A stretch of 64,000 nucleotides of DNA, from positions 1 to 64,000 of the forward strand of contig NZ_JANUCT010000002.1 in assembly GCF_024808875.1 (NCBI RefSeq), written 5' to 3'. Position numbers and translations under genes: made by a program. Position 1 is the stretch's first letter, and each line of letters starts with the position of its first letter. A model generated the notes under the pieces. That model had not been told where the DNA came from. It did not search any database and saw only the letters and a program-made list of their open reading frames with translations. Below are positions 38,995 through 46,753 of the stretch, one piece after another. Source of the stretch: Methylohalomonas lacus (GTDB lineage Bacteria; Pseudomonadota; Gammaproteobacteria; Methylohalomonadales; Methylohalomonadaceae).

Positions 38995-40122
38995 GTGGAG
39001 TTTTCCGCCCCGGATCACCGTTACATGGCGCGGGCGCTGCAACTGGCGCGGCGTGGCCTGTACACGACGACGCCAAATCCGCGCGTCGGCTGTGTCATTG
39101 TGCGTGAGGATCGGATCATCGCTGAGGGCTGGCACGAACACGCTGGTGGCCCCCACGCCGAGATCAATGCCCTGGGCGCCTGCCGCGAGCAGCCGGCCGG
39201 CGCTACGGTTTACGTCAGCCTGGAGCCGTGTTCGCACACGGGCCGCACGCCGCCGTGCAGCCAGGCGCTGGTCGACGCCCGGGTAGGGCGCGTTGTTGCC
39301 GCCGTCGGCGATCCCAATCCGGCCGTCAGCGGCCGCGGTCTGCAGCAGCTTGAGGCCGCCGGCATTGCGACCGCCTGCGGTCTGCTGGACGGTCCGGCAG
39401 AGCAGCTCAACCGCGGCTTTTTCAAGCGCATGCGCGAGGGCTTGCCGTTCGTGACCGCCAAGCTGGCCATGAGCCTGGACGGCCGTACCGCACTGGCCAG
39501 TGGCGAGAGCCGCTGGATCACCAGTGGCGCCGCGCGCCAGGATGTCCATCGCCTGCGGGCACAGAGCTGCGCGATCCTGACCGGCAGCGGCACGGTACTG
39601 GCCGACGATCCGCAACTGACGGCACGGCCGAACGGCGCGCTGGCCGCACGCCAGCCACTGCGCGTCATACTCGACAGCCAGCTGCGACTGGCGCCGACCG
39701 CGGCGCTGCTGCACCAGCCCGGTCAGACCCTGGTATTCACCACGGCGGCCGCGGATGCCAGCAAGCAGGCGCAACTGGAACAAGCGGGTGCCGAGGTCGT
39801 GCGTCTTCAGGCAACGGATCGTACCGAGCGCCTGCACACCGCGCTACACTGGCTGGCCCATGAGCGTGGCATCAACGAAGTCATGGTCGAGGCCGGTGCG
39901 ATGCTGAATGGCAGCCTGCTGCAGGCGGGACTGACCGATGAACTGGTGGTCTACATGGCACCCCTGTTGCTGGGGCCGGACGCGCGTGCCGCCCTGCAGC
40001 TGGCCGGTATCGAGCAGATGCAGCAACGTCTGAACCTGAAAATGATCGACAGTCGCCGCGTCGGTCAGGATTTGCGCCTGACCTATTGTCCCTGCGTGAC
40101 AGCTGCCGGCAACGCGGACTGA
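38995..40122 (+). CDS. ribD: Bifunctional riboflavin biosynthesis deaminase/reductase RibD
   Basis: About 375 residues. Deaminates and then reduces the pyrimidine intermediate in riboflavin synthesis. The zinc deaminase domain has GGPHAEINALG and the cysteines in PCSHTGRTPPC. The reductase domain starts near 145 with VTAKLAMSLDGRTAL and has GSGTVLADDPQLT. The start is uncertain: GTG 38995 was chosen; TTG 38989 and ATG 39025 are in frame and none has a clear Shine-Dalgarno sequence. Confidence 0.95.
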   Translation: MEFSAPDHRYMARALQLARRGLYTTTPNPRVGCVIVREDRIIAEGWHEHAGGPHAEINALGACREQPAGATVYVSLEPCSHTGRTPPCSQALVDARVGRVVAAVGDPNPAVSGRGLQQLEAAGIATACGLLDGPAEQLNRGFFKRMREGLPFVTAKLAMSLDGRTALASGESRWITSGAARQDVHRLRAQSCAILTGSGTVLADDPQLTARPNGALAARQPLRVILDSQLRLAPTAALLHQPGQTLVFTTAAADASKQAQLEQAGAEVVRLQATDRTERLHTALHWLAHERGINEVMVEAGAMLNGSLLQAGLTDELVVYMAPLLLGPDARAALQLAGIEQMQQRLNLKMIDSRRVGQDLRLTYCPCVTAAGNAD

Positions 40123-40131
40123 GGCACCACG

Positions 40132-40725
40132 ATGTTTACCGGAATTGTTGAAAGCATAGGTCGTATCATCGAGCTGGACAGCCGGGCCGAGGACGCACGG
40201 CTGATTATCGATACCGCCGACCTGGAACTGGCGGATATGGCGCTGGGTGATAGTCTGGCCGTCAGCGGCGTGTGCCTGTCGCTGGTCGAAAAGCACGATC
40301 GCAGCGTCGTGGTCGATGTTTCCGCCGAGACGTTGCGCTGCACGACCCTGCGCGATTTGCACCGCGACAGCCGCGTGAATCTCGAGCGGGCGCTGCAGCT
40401 TGGCGAGCGCCTCGGCGGCCATCTGGTCAGCGGTCACGTCGACGGTGTCGGCACGGTGGTGAGTCGCGACCCGGTCGGCGAATCCCTGCAGCTGCAGATC
40501 CAGGCGCCACGTGCGTTGGCCCGCTATATCGCGGTCAAGGGCTCGATCTGCGTCGATGGCGTCAGCCTGACGGTCAATACCGTGAGCGGCGCTGAATTCA
40601 GCGTCAATCTGATCCAGCACACACAGGCGGTGACAACACTGGGGGCGCTGGAGCGCGGCGCCAGTGTCAATCTCGAAGCTGACATGATCGCTCGTTACCT
40701 GGAGCGGCTGCTCGGCGAACGCTAG
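40132..40725 (+). CDS. ribE: Riboflavin synthase alpha chain
   Basis: 197 residues, with the usual two lumazine-binding repeats (about 1-97 and 98-193). MFTGIVESIGRI at the N-terminus is the family signature, and GVCLSLVEKHD and VDGVSLTVNTVSG are the repeated core motifs. It dismutates dimethyl-ribityllumazine into riboflavin. Nine bases separate it from ribD, so it is in the same operon. Confidence 0.96.
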   Translation: MFTGIVESIGRIIELDSRAEDARLIIDTADLELADMALGDSLAVSGVCLSLVEKHDRSVVVDVSAETLRCTTLRDLHRDSRVNLERALQLGERLGGHLVSGHVDGVGTVVSRDPVGESLQLQIQAPRALARYIAVKGSICVDGVSLTVNTVSGAEFSVNLIQHTQAVTTLGALERGASVNLEADMIARYLERLLGER

Positions 40726-40771
40726 CTGACGGGCCATGCGCAGTGGCTAGGCGGGTTTGATGATTACTGAA

Positions 40772-40791
40772 TCCCGCTGAGCGGGTATAAT
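40772..40791 (+). promoter_or_regulatory. Possible internal promoter upstream of ribBA
   Basis: A perfect -10 box TATAAT (40786-40791) lies 80 bases before the ribBA start. CCCGC-TGA-GCGGG (40772-40784), a five-pair palindrome, sits just before it and would occupy the spacer; TTACTG 17 bases upstream is a poor -35. No FMN riboswitch features were seen in 40726-40871. Confidence 0.4.
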
Positions 40792-40871
40792 CACGCGTTT
40801 ACGCCGGCGCCTGGCCGGTCCCATTCGAACACGCCCGGTTGTCATGATGCGGGTGATTGCAGAAAACAGCT

Positions 40872-41981
40872 ATGTCTCTGAACCGACCCGAGGAACTGAT
40901 TGAGGCGTTACGCGCCGGCCAGATGGTCATTCTCATGGACGATGAGGATCGTGAGAATGAGGGCGATCTGGTCATGGCGGCAGAATGCGTGCGCCCCGAG
41001 GATATCAATTTCATGGCGCGCTACGGGCGCGGACTGATCTGCCTGACGCTGACCAAGGAACATTGCGAGCAGCTCAAGCTGCCGCTGATGGCGAGTAATT
41101 CGCCGACCAGTCACGGCACCAACTTTACCGTGTCTATCGAGGCAGCTGATGGCGTGACCACCGGCATTTCTGCGGCCGACCGCGCGGTTACGGTGCAGAG
41201 GGCGGTGGCGTTGGATGCCAGGCCATCCGACCTGGTGCAACCGGGCCACGTGTTTCCGCTCATGGCGCATCCGGGCGGCGTATTGGCGCGTGCCGGTCAC
41301 ACCGAAGCCGGTTGCGATCTGGCCCGGCTCGCGGGTTACCGTCCGGCTGCCGTGATCGTTGAGATCCTGAATGAAGACGGGACCATGGCCCGGCGCCCCG
41401 ATCTCGAGGCCTTTGCCCACGAGCATGATTTGAAATTCGGCACGATCGCGGATCTGATTCACTACCGAATCAGTAATGAAAAAACCGTGATGCGTGTTGC
41501 CGAGACGCCGTTGCAGACCGAGTTCGGTGAATTCCGGCTTATTACCTATGAGGACAGTATCGACAAGGATCTGCACATGGCCCTGGTGAAAGGCGATATC
41601 GAACCGGAAAAACCGACACTGGTGCGGGTGCATATCGAAAACCCCGTCGCCGATCTGACCGCGGCGGTCAGTGACCAGTTTGGCTGGCCGTTACGCGATG
41701 TGCTCAAGCGTATTGGTGAGGCCGACGCGGGAGTGGCCGTCATTCTCTGTAACCAGGTGCAGAACAACGAGATTATCCGCCAGGTCGAGAGCCTGGCCAG
41801 CTATGCTGACGAACAGGTGCCGGTGCCACGTGCAAATATTCGTGACCTGCGCACGATTGGTCTCGGTGCACAGATACTGGCCGATGTTGGTGTGCGCAAG
41901 ATGCGCGTCCTGAGTGCGCCGAAACGAATCCATGCCATTTCCGGCTTCAACCTGGAAGTGGTGGAGTATATCCATGACTGA
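40872..41981 (+). CDS. ribBA: RibBA-type protein: DHBP synthase with degenerate GTP cyclohydrolase II domain
   Basis: 369 residues. The N-terminal 3,4-dihydroxy-2-butanone-4-phosphate synthase (about 1-205) is intact: MVILMDDEDRENEGDLVMAA and the GHTEAGCDLARLAGY region. The C-terminal part (about 210-367) is homologous to GTP cyclohydrolase II but lacks the zinc-binding cysteine cluster (GSxxCDCxxQ) and the H-L-R-Q-E-G-R-G-I-G motif. It is therefore probably inactive for that step, as in RibBX-type proteins. The start ATG 40872 is preferred to a TTG 15 bases upstream. Confidence 0.92.
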   Translation: MSLNRPEELIEALRAGQMVILMDDEDRENEGDLVMAAECVRPEDINFMARYGRGLICLTLTKEHCEQLKLPLMASNSPTSHGTNFTVSIEAADGVTTGISAADRAVTVQRAVALDARPSDLVQPGHVFPLMAHPGGVLARAGHTEAGCDLARLAGYRPAAVIVEILNEDGTMARRPDLEAFAHEHDLKFGTIADLIHYRISNEKTVMRVAETPLQTEFGEFRLITYEDSIDKDLHMALVKGDIEPEKPTLVRVHIENPVADLTAAVSDQFGWPLRDVLKRIGEADAGVAVILCNQVQNNEIIRQVESLASYADEQVPVPRANIRDLRTIGLGAQILADVGVRKMRVLSAPKRIHAISGFNLEVVEYIHD

Positions 41982-42471
41982 AAAGAATATGAGCGAACAA
42001 AAAGGCCGCGCTGCGGCGACAGGCAATCTCAACGTCGAGGACGCACGCATTGGTATAGTCGCCAGCCGCTTCAACAGTTTTGTGGTGGACCGCCTGGTTG
42101 CGGGTGCCGAGCAGACCCTTGCCGAACATGGCATCGGCAATGACCGGATAACCATCCTGCGCGTACCGGGGGCGTTCGAACTGCCACTGGCGGCGAGCGA
42201 ACTGGCCACGACCGGGTGCTGCGATGCCGTGATCGCACTGGGTGTAGTGATCCGTGGTGAAACCGCGCATTTTGATTACGTCTGCTCGCAGGCTTCCGCC
42301 GGACTCATGCGTGTCAGCCTGGATCACGGTCTGCCGCTGGGGTTTGGCCTGCTGACCGTCGATACCGAGGCGCAGGCACTGGCGCGAGCCGGCGATGAGG
42401 ATAACAAGGGTTGCGAGGCCGTGCAGGCGGCGCTGGAAATGCTCGCGCTTAAGCGCGACGTACGCCGATGA
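41974..42471 (+). CDS. ribH: 6,7-dimethyl-8-ribityllumazine synthase
   Basis: 165 residues from the ATG at 41974, which overlaps the ribBA stop by 8 bases and has GGAG upstream; an ATG at 41989 is an alternative. It makes the substrate of riboflavin synthase. Core motifs: IGIVASRFNSFVVDRL, RVPGAFELPLAA, and VIRGETAHFDYVCSQAS. The C-terminus overlaps nusB by 4 bases. Confidence 0.96.
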   Translation: MTEKNMSEQKGRAAATGNLNVEDARIGIVASRFNSFVVDRLVAGAEQTLAEHGIGNDRITILRVPGAFELPLAASELATTGCCDAVIALGVVIRGETAHFDYVCSQASAGLMRVSLDHGLPLGFGLLTVDTEAQALARAGDEDNKGCEAVQAALEMLALKRDVRR

Positions 42472-42920
42472 GCCTGATACCGGCTCCGTTTTCACGTCGC
42501 GCCCGCGAACGCGCCCGGCGCACCGCCTTGCAGGCGCTTTACGAGGTCCGTCTGAGCGCCAAGTCGGTGGCGGAAATACTCAACCGCTATGTCGATGATC
42601 CGGCACTCAAGCGTGCCGACAAGAACTACTTCCGTACGCTGGTCAAGGGCGCTTGCGAGCAGCACAGCGAACTTGATGAACAGATCGAACCATTGCTGGA
42701 TCGACCATTAAAGGAAATCGATCCGGTCGAACAGGCAATATTGCACATCGCCGTGTACGAATTGTTGTATGAAACCGATATGCCGCCGCGCGCGATCATC
42801 AATGAAGCCGTCGAACTGGCAAAGATGTTTGGTGCCGAGGAATCGCACAAGTACATCAACAGTGTGCTCGACAAGGCAGCGCGACGTATCCGGTTTGAAC
42901 AATTTGGTGTGAAACAGTAG
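42468..42920 (+). CDS. nusB: Transcription antitermination protein NusB
   Basis: 150 residues, all helical. Part of the rRNA antitermination complex with NusE. RRARERARRTALQALYEV at the N-terminus and DPVEQAILHIAVYELLY and RAIINEAVELAKMFG are characteristic. The start overlaps ribH (ATGA), the conserved ribH-nusB coupling. A type A repeat separates it from thiL. Confidence 0.96.
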   Translation: MSLIPAPFSRRARERARRTALQALYEVRLSAKSVAEILNRYVDDPALKRADKNYFRTLVKGACEQHSELDEQIEPLLDRPLKEIDPVEQAILHIAVYELLYETDMPPRAIINEAVELAKMFGAEESHKYINSVLDKAARRIRFEQFGVKQ

Positions 42921-42930
42921 GCACGTGAGA

Positions 42931-43035
42931 AAGCGTTAATGAACGCAACAGAAAAGTCATCTTGGTTTCAAAATAATCCTGTTTATTAAACGTGTCAGCT
43001 TAAAAGCCAGTTTTATGATTTGCGTTCATTCGCGG
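42931..43035. repeat. MITE-like repeat, type A, copy 4 (degenerate left end)
   Basis: Left arm GCGTTAATGAACGCAA (42933-42948), right arm TTTGCGTTCATTCGCGG (43019-43035). The middle is AT-rich. It fills the nusB-thiL gap and ends 10 bases before the thiL ATG, so thiL lacks an ordinary Shine-Dalgarno sequence and its translation start region is partly made of the repeat. Confidence 0.7.
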
Positions 43036-43045
43036 ACAGCATTCA

Positions 43046-43981
43046 ATGAACGAATTTGACCTCATCCGCCAGTACTTCCGGCGCGATATCGACGATGTCG
43101 CTGTACGCGTGGGTGTCGGCGATGACGCCGCCGTTTTGCAGGTACCTGACGGTTACGAGCTTGTCGTGACGATGGACACGCTGGTCAGCGGCGTTCACTT
43201 CGCTGCCACGGCAGCACCAGCCGATATTGGCTGGAAGGCACTGGCGGTCAATCTCAGCGACCTGGCGGCGATGGGCGCTGAACCGCGCTGGATTACCCTG
43301 GGGCTGACGTTACCGCAGGCCGATAGCAACTGGCTGGCAGGATTCAGCCAGGGCTTTTTTGACCTGGCAGAGCAATTTAGTGTCGGCCTGGTAGGTGGCG
43401 ATCTGACCCGTGGGCCGTTGACGATCACGGTACAGGCACACGGTTTGGTGCCGGCGGCGACAGCGATTACGCGGAGCGGGGCGCAATGCGGTGATTTGCT
43501 CGCCGTTAGCGGTTATCTGGGCGATGCCGGTTACGCGCTGACCGGCAGCGGTGCTGCTGATAACGATGCTGATTACTTCCGGCAACGCCTGCATCGGCCC
43601 CATCCACCGGTCGCCGCGGGAATGTCTGTACGCGGACGCGTCAACGCGGCCATCGATATATCCGACGGACTGCTGGCCGATAGCGATCACCTGTTGGCAG
43701 CAAGCCGCCTTGGCGCCGTCATCCACACCGACCACATCCCGATCAGTCCGCAGCTGGCCGCTGCCTGCGATCGGCAGACGGCCCTGCAACTGGCATTGAC
43801 CGCCGGTGATGACTACGAGTTATGCCTGGCTCTGGCCGCCGCTGCCGAAGATGACGTGCGCACAGCGCTGCGTGCCGTCAACCGTGAACTGTATGTGCTA
43901 GGCTGCCTGCATGAAGGTTCGGGCGTGCAGCTTGAACCGGCAGTAGACGGGCTCAGTCAGTCCGGTTATGCGCATTTCTAG
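43046..43981 (+). CDS. thiL: Thiamine-monophosphate kinase
   Basis: 311 residues. It phosphorylates thiamine monophosphate to the cofactor. ATP/Mg binding: GVGDDAAVLQVPDG near residues 26-39 and VTMDTLVSGVHF. NLSDLAAMGAEPRW, GLVGGDLTRGPLTI, AIDISDGLLADSDHLL and TAGDDYELCLA are all family motifs. Last gene of the nrdR-rib-nusB-thiL series. Confidence 0.96.
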   Translation: MNEFDLIRQYFRRDIDDVAVRVGVGDDAAVLQVPDGYELVVTMDTLVSGVHFAATAAPADIGWKALAVNLSDLAAMGAEPRWITLGLTLPQADSNWLAGFSQGFFDLAEQFSVGLVGGDLTRGPLTITVQAHGLVPAATAITRSGAQCGDLLAVSGYLGDAGYALTGSGAADNDADYFRQRLHRPHPPVAAGMSVRGRVNAAIDISDGLLADSDHLLAASRLGAVIHTDHIPISPQLAAACDRQTALQLALTAGDDYELCLALAAAAEDDVRTALRAVNRELYVLGCLHEGSGVQLEPAVDGLSQSGYAHF

Positions 43982-44023
43982 GTACCACTGACGTCAGCCG
44001 TGAACGGCGAGGAGCGCGATACC

Positions 44024-44491
44024 ATGTTATCAACACGGAGTAGCACACAGGGCTCCGCCCTGATCATGCTGCTGTCGGTCATGCTGATCGCAACTCATGT
44101 GACTGCAGTTCATGCTGCCGAGTATGGCAGCGATATCCGTATCAAGCCGTTACTGGAAACGGACCGTACCGTTGTCGGGCAGACGCTGGATTTCAGTGAA
44201 TTATCGACGGCCGAAGTCAGGGCAGTACGAGTTGTCATTCCGCCCAACACCGAAACGGGCTGGCATGTTCATGACATTCATGCCTTTGCCTACGTATTAA
44301 GCGGTACGGTGACGGTTGAATTCGAAAATCATGAACGCCGTACCTACACGGCCGGGGATGCCTTAGCCGAAGCTATCAATACGCCGCATAATGGCTTCAA
44401 CCATGGCGATGAAGATGCCGTTATCGTGATGTTTGCCGTTGGCGAACCGGGTGCGCCACTCAGCCGGATGCTGGAACAGCGTCCCGACTAG
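44024..44491 (+). CDS. Secreted cupin-domain protein
   Basis: 155 residues from the ATG at 44024, with GAGGAG upstream. A signal peptide spans about residues 1-30 (ALIMLLSVMLIATHV, cleavage near HAA-E). A single cupin_2 domain follows: PNTETGWHVHDIHAFAYVLSG has the two metal histidines and a third histidine in place of the usual E-x-x-x-H spacing is possible; NTPHNGFNHGDEDA is the second motif. Substrate unknown; periplasmic. It converges on the thioesterase gene, with which it overlaps by 4 bases at the stops. Confidence 0.78.
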   Translation: MLSTRSSTQGSALIMLLSVMLIATHVTAVHAAEYGSDIRIKPLLETDRTVVGQTLDFSELSTAEVRAVRVVIPPNTETGWHVHDIHAFAYVLSGTVTVEFENHERRTYTAGDALAEAINTPHNGFNHGDEDAVIVMFAVGEPGAPLSRMLEQRPD

Positions 44492-45009
44492 CTGTCGTCG
44501 TCGGTTTCCGACAGGTCCGGATTATAACTGGGAATGCCGGCGGTGATTTCCTTGTTGCGACGCTGGGTCTCTCGTCGCATTTCCTGGCGCATCTTGGCCG
44601 CCTCGTAAAGTTTCTTGTCGAACTCGTTGTTGAATTTCAGCGGCGGTGCCGGCGTCGGTTTGCCGTTTTCGTCGAGTGCTACCATGGTGAAGTAACAGGA
44701 TACGGCGTGGCGCTTTTCCTTGTTACGCAAATCCTCGGTAACCACCTTGACGCCGATCTCCATCGACGTACGGCCAACGTAGTTGACATGGGCACGGAAT
44801 GAAACAAGCTCGCCGACCTTGATCGGTTCCTTGAAGCTGACCTGATCCAGTGACAGCGTAACCACGTACGTGCCGCAATAGCGTGCGGCACACGCATAGG
44901 CCACCTGGTCGAGCATCTTCAGGAGTGCGCCGCCATGGACATTGCCGGCAAAATTGGCCATGTCCGGCGACATCAGCAGCGTCATGTACAGTGTCTTTTC
45001 TTGCGACAT
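44488..45009 (-). CDS. Hotdog-fold acyl-CoA thioesterase (YciA/BACH type)
   Basis: 173 residues. The hotdog domain (about 5-125) contains NFAGNVHGGALLKMLDQVAYACA, with the active-site Asn/Gly-His region, and VGRTSMEIGVKVVTED. The C-terminal tail of about 45 residues is charged (RQEMRRETQRRNK, ends SETDDDS) and longer than in E. coli YciA. Likely cytoplasmic. The start at 45009 (MSQEKTLYM) is preferred over one nine bases upstream. Confidence 0.88.
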   Translation of the reverse strand: MSQEKTLYMTLLMSPDMANFAGNVHGGALLKMLDQVAYACAARYCGTYVVTLSLDQVSFKEPIKVGELVSFRAHVNYVGRTSMEIGVKVVTEDLRNKEKRHAVSCYFTMVALDENGKPTPAPPLKFNNEFDKKLYEAAKMRQEMRRETQRRNKEITAGIPSYNPDLSETDDDS

Positions 45010-45063
45010 ACTGCGCACTCTCGTACGAATATTTCAGGAATTCAAAAGGCTGACAACAGCCGG

Positions 45064-45684
45064 CTACAACTGGAAATAGCCGGACCCCTGCAGGCGTTGC
45101 ATTTCTGCAGCCGCATAGGGAACACGATCGATAAAGGTGGGTATATCGTCTTCCTGGTAGCCATGTTCCTGCATGGCACGTTGACAGATTTTCAGGTCGA
45201 TGACTTCAAGTGCATCCAGACGCGCGGCCAGGTCGACCAGTTCCTTGTTCTGTTCATAATTGTCCTTGGCAAACCAGTCAATATCATGGTCGCTCAGAAT
45301 CAGCGCGAGCTCCAGCTTCTCGGTTTCCGGTGCGGCCACGGTGACCAGTTCATCGGCTCGCTTGAGAAAAGCGATGAATTCTTCCCGGCTGCGCTGCGAT
45401 ACGTCGAACAGATACTGGTTCTGGGCGATGCTGAATTGCGGGTTGCTGCGATCATCGGGCGCGGTCGATTGTGTCTGCCGTCGATCGGCCGGTGAGCGCT
45501 CGGCGGTCGCCGGGTCATGCCTGGCCAGCAATTGCGGCTCGGGCGCATTGAGCGTCGCCGTCGCGCCCGCGCCGGTCTGGTTGGCCGCTGAGGCGTCGCC
45601 GTCACAGCCGCCGAGCAGGCCCGGCAGGGCCAACAACAGGCAAATTATGGCGCCGGTATGGTCACTGAATCGGGAAACGGACAT
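45064..45684 (-). CDS. Lipoprotein with a DsrE-like domain
   Basis: 206 residues. The N-terminus MSVSRFSDHTGAIICLLLAL ends in a lipobox LLGGC (Cys at residue 27), so the mature protein is lipid-anchored. A Ser/Thr/Ala/Pro-rich linker (about 28-85) is followed by a domain with LELALILSDHDIDWFAK, LDALEVIDLKICQRAM and FIDRVPYAAAEMQRLQGSGY. This order resembles DsrE/DsrF-like proteins, with the cysteine in the K-I-C position; the assignment is from memory of the fold pattern. A substantial upstream in-frame extension is rejected because it would bury the signal peptide. Confidence 0.68.
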   Translation of the reverse strand: MSVSRFSDHTGAIICLLLALPGLLGGCDGDASAANQTGAGATATLNAPEPQLLARHDPATAERSPADRRQTQSTAPDDRSNPQFSIAQNQYLFDVSQRSREEFIAFLKRADELVTVAAPETEKLELALILSDHDIDWFAKDNYEQNKELVDLAARLDALEVIDLKICQRAMQEHGYQEDDIPTFIDRVPYAAAEMQRLQGSGYFQL

Positions 45685-45808
45685 GTTGGCATGAAACCAT
45701 AATTGGCTATTTTTTGCCAGTCTCGCCCTGGCTGCAGGCGGCCGAATTAGTGGCTGTGCTGGCGTCTGTGCTTCGGTAAAATAGCCTTTTTGCCAGCGCC
45801 TCCCGCCA

Positions 45809-46579
45809 ATGTGTGAATTACTGGGTATGAGTGCCAATACGCCGACCGATATCTGTTTCAGCTTTGCCGGGCTGATGCGGCGTGGTGGCCGGACCGGCCC
45901 GCATCGGGATGGCTGGGGCATCGCGTTTTACGAGGGTAATGGCAGCCGTGTCTTTCACGATCCGCTGGCCAGCGCGGAATCGGAAATCGCCCGTTTGATC
46001 AGTGAGTATTCGATCAAGAGCCGGATTGTCATCTCCCATATCCGTCAGGCCAACCGCGGGCGTGTCTGTCTGGAAAATACGCATCCATTCACGCGCGAGT
46101 TGTGGGGACGTAGCTGGACATTTGCACATAACGGTCAGTTGCGCGGTATCAAGCAATATCCGCTGCGTCATTACCGGCCGATCGGCACTACCGACAGCGA
46201 ATACGCTTTCTGCCTGATGCTCGATCGTATTCGCCGGCGTTTCCCGCAGGCGCCACGCAGCAGCCGCCAGCTGCGGCAATACATCGGCAAACTGGCAACA
46301 GAACTGGGGAAACTGGGCATCTTCAATTTTCTGCTCAGCGATTCGCGTGATCTGTTTGCTTATTGCAGCACCTCGCTGTGCTGGATTACCCGGCGGGCAC
46401 CGTTCGGTCCGGCGCGCTTAATTGATGAAGATATGACGGTGGACTTCAAGGAAGAAACCACGCCGAACGATATCGTCACCGTGATCGCTACGCGGCCACT
46501 GACGAATAATGAAGACTGGAACATCATGCAGCCGGGAGAGCTGACGGTGTTCAGGCAGGGTTTGCCGGTAGCTGTTTGA
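45809..46579 (+). CDS. Class II glutamine amidotransferase (YafJ type)
   Basis: 256 residues. The nucleophilic Cys2 follows the initiator Met ([10 protein letters not shown]), which fixes the start. Further conserved parts: [48 protein letters not shown] and [13 protein letters not shown]. This is the small stand-alone GATase-II family (YafJ) whose acceptor is unknown. Divergent from the DsrE-like lipoprotein gene across 124 bases. Confidence 0.93.
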   Translation: MCELLGMSANTPTDICFSFAGLMRRGGRTGPHRDGWGIAFYEGNGSRVFHDPLASAESEIARLISEYSIKSRIVISHIRQANRGRVCLENTHPFTRELWGRSWTFAHNGQLRGIKQYPLRHYRPIGTTDSEYAFCLMLDRIRRRFPQAPRSSRQLRQYIGKLATELGKLGIFNFLLSDSRDLFAYCSTSLCWITRRAPFGPARLIDEDMTVDFKEETTPNDIVTVIATRPLTNNEDWNIMQPGELTVFRQGLPVAV

Positions 46580-46594
46580 AAACTATTAGAGAAA

Positions 46595-46713
46595 CCGCCA
46601 ATGAACGCGAATCAAACTCGTATCTCGTCGTTCGTGAAGCGTATCTCGTGGGTGGGGGCAGACTTGACAGGATAGCCCTGGCGGCAAAGTCTCGTTGGAT
46701 AACGAGATACGAG
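46595..46713. repeat. Half type A repeat joined to a type B inverted-repeat unit
   Basis: CCGCCAATGAACGCGAATCA (46595-46614) is a lone type A left arm. Directly after it, CTCGTATCTCGT (46617-46628) is the perfect reverse complement of ACGAGATACGAG (46702-46713). A second direct GCGTATCTCGTG lies at 46639-46650. The 97 bp unit lies between the amidotransferase and fumC genes; the short version at 19035-19060 shows the type B words are mobile or duplicated independently. Confidence 0.72.
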
Positions 46714-46753
46714 CGGAAGTTTTACATGATCTATGAGTTAGAGGATAAGTGAT

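Noticed and set aside
40726-40871. A possible FMN riboswitch before ribBA
   Set aside because: None of the conserved FMN aptamer segments are present; only a TATAAT and a small palindrome are seen.
45685-45921. 79-residue extension of the DsrE-like lipoprotein
   Set aside because: It would place the hydrophobic signal and lipobox in the middle of the protein and overlap the divergent amidotransferase gene.
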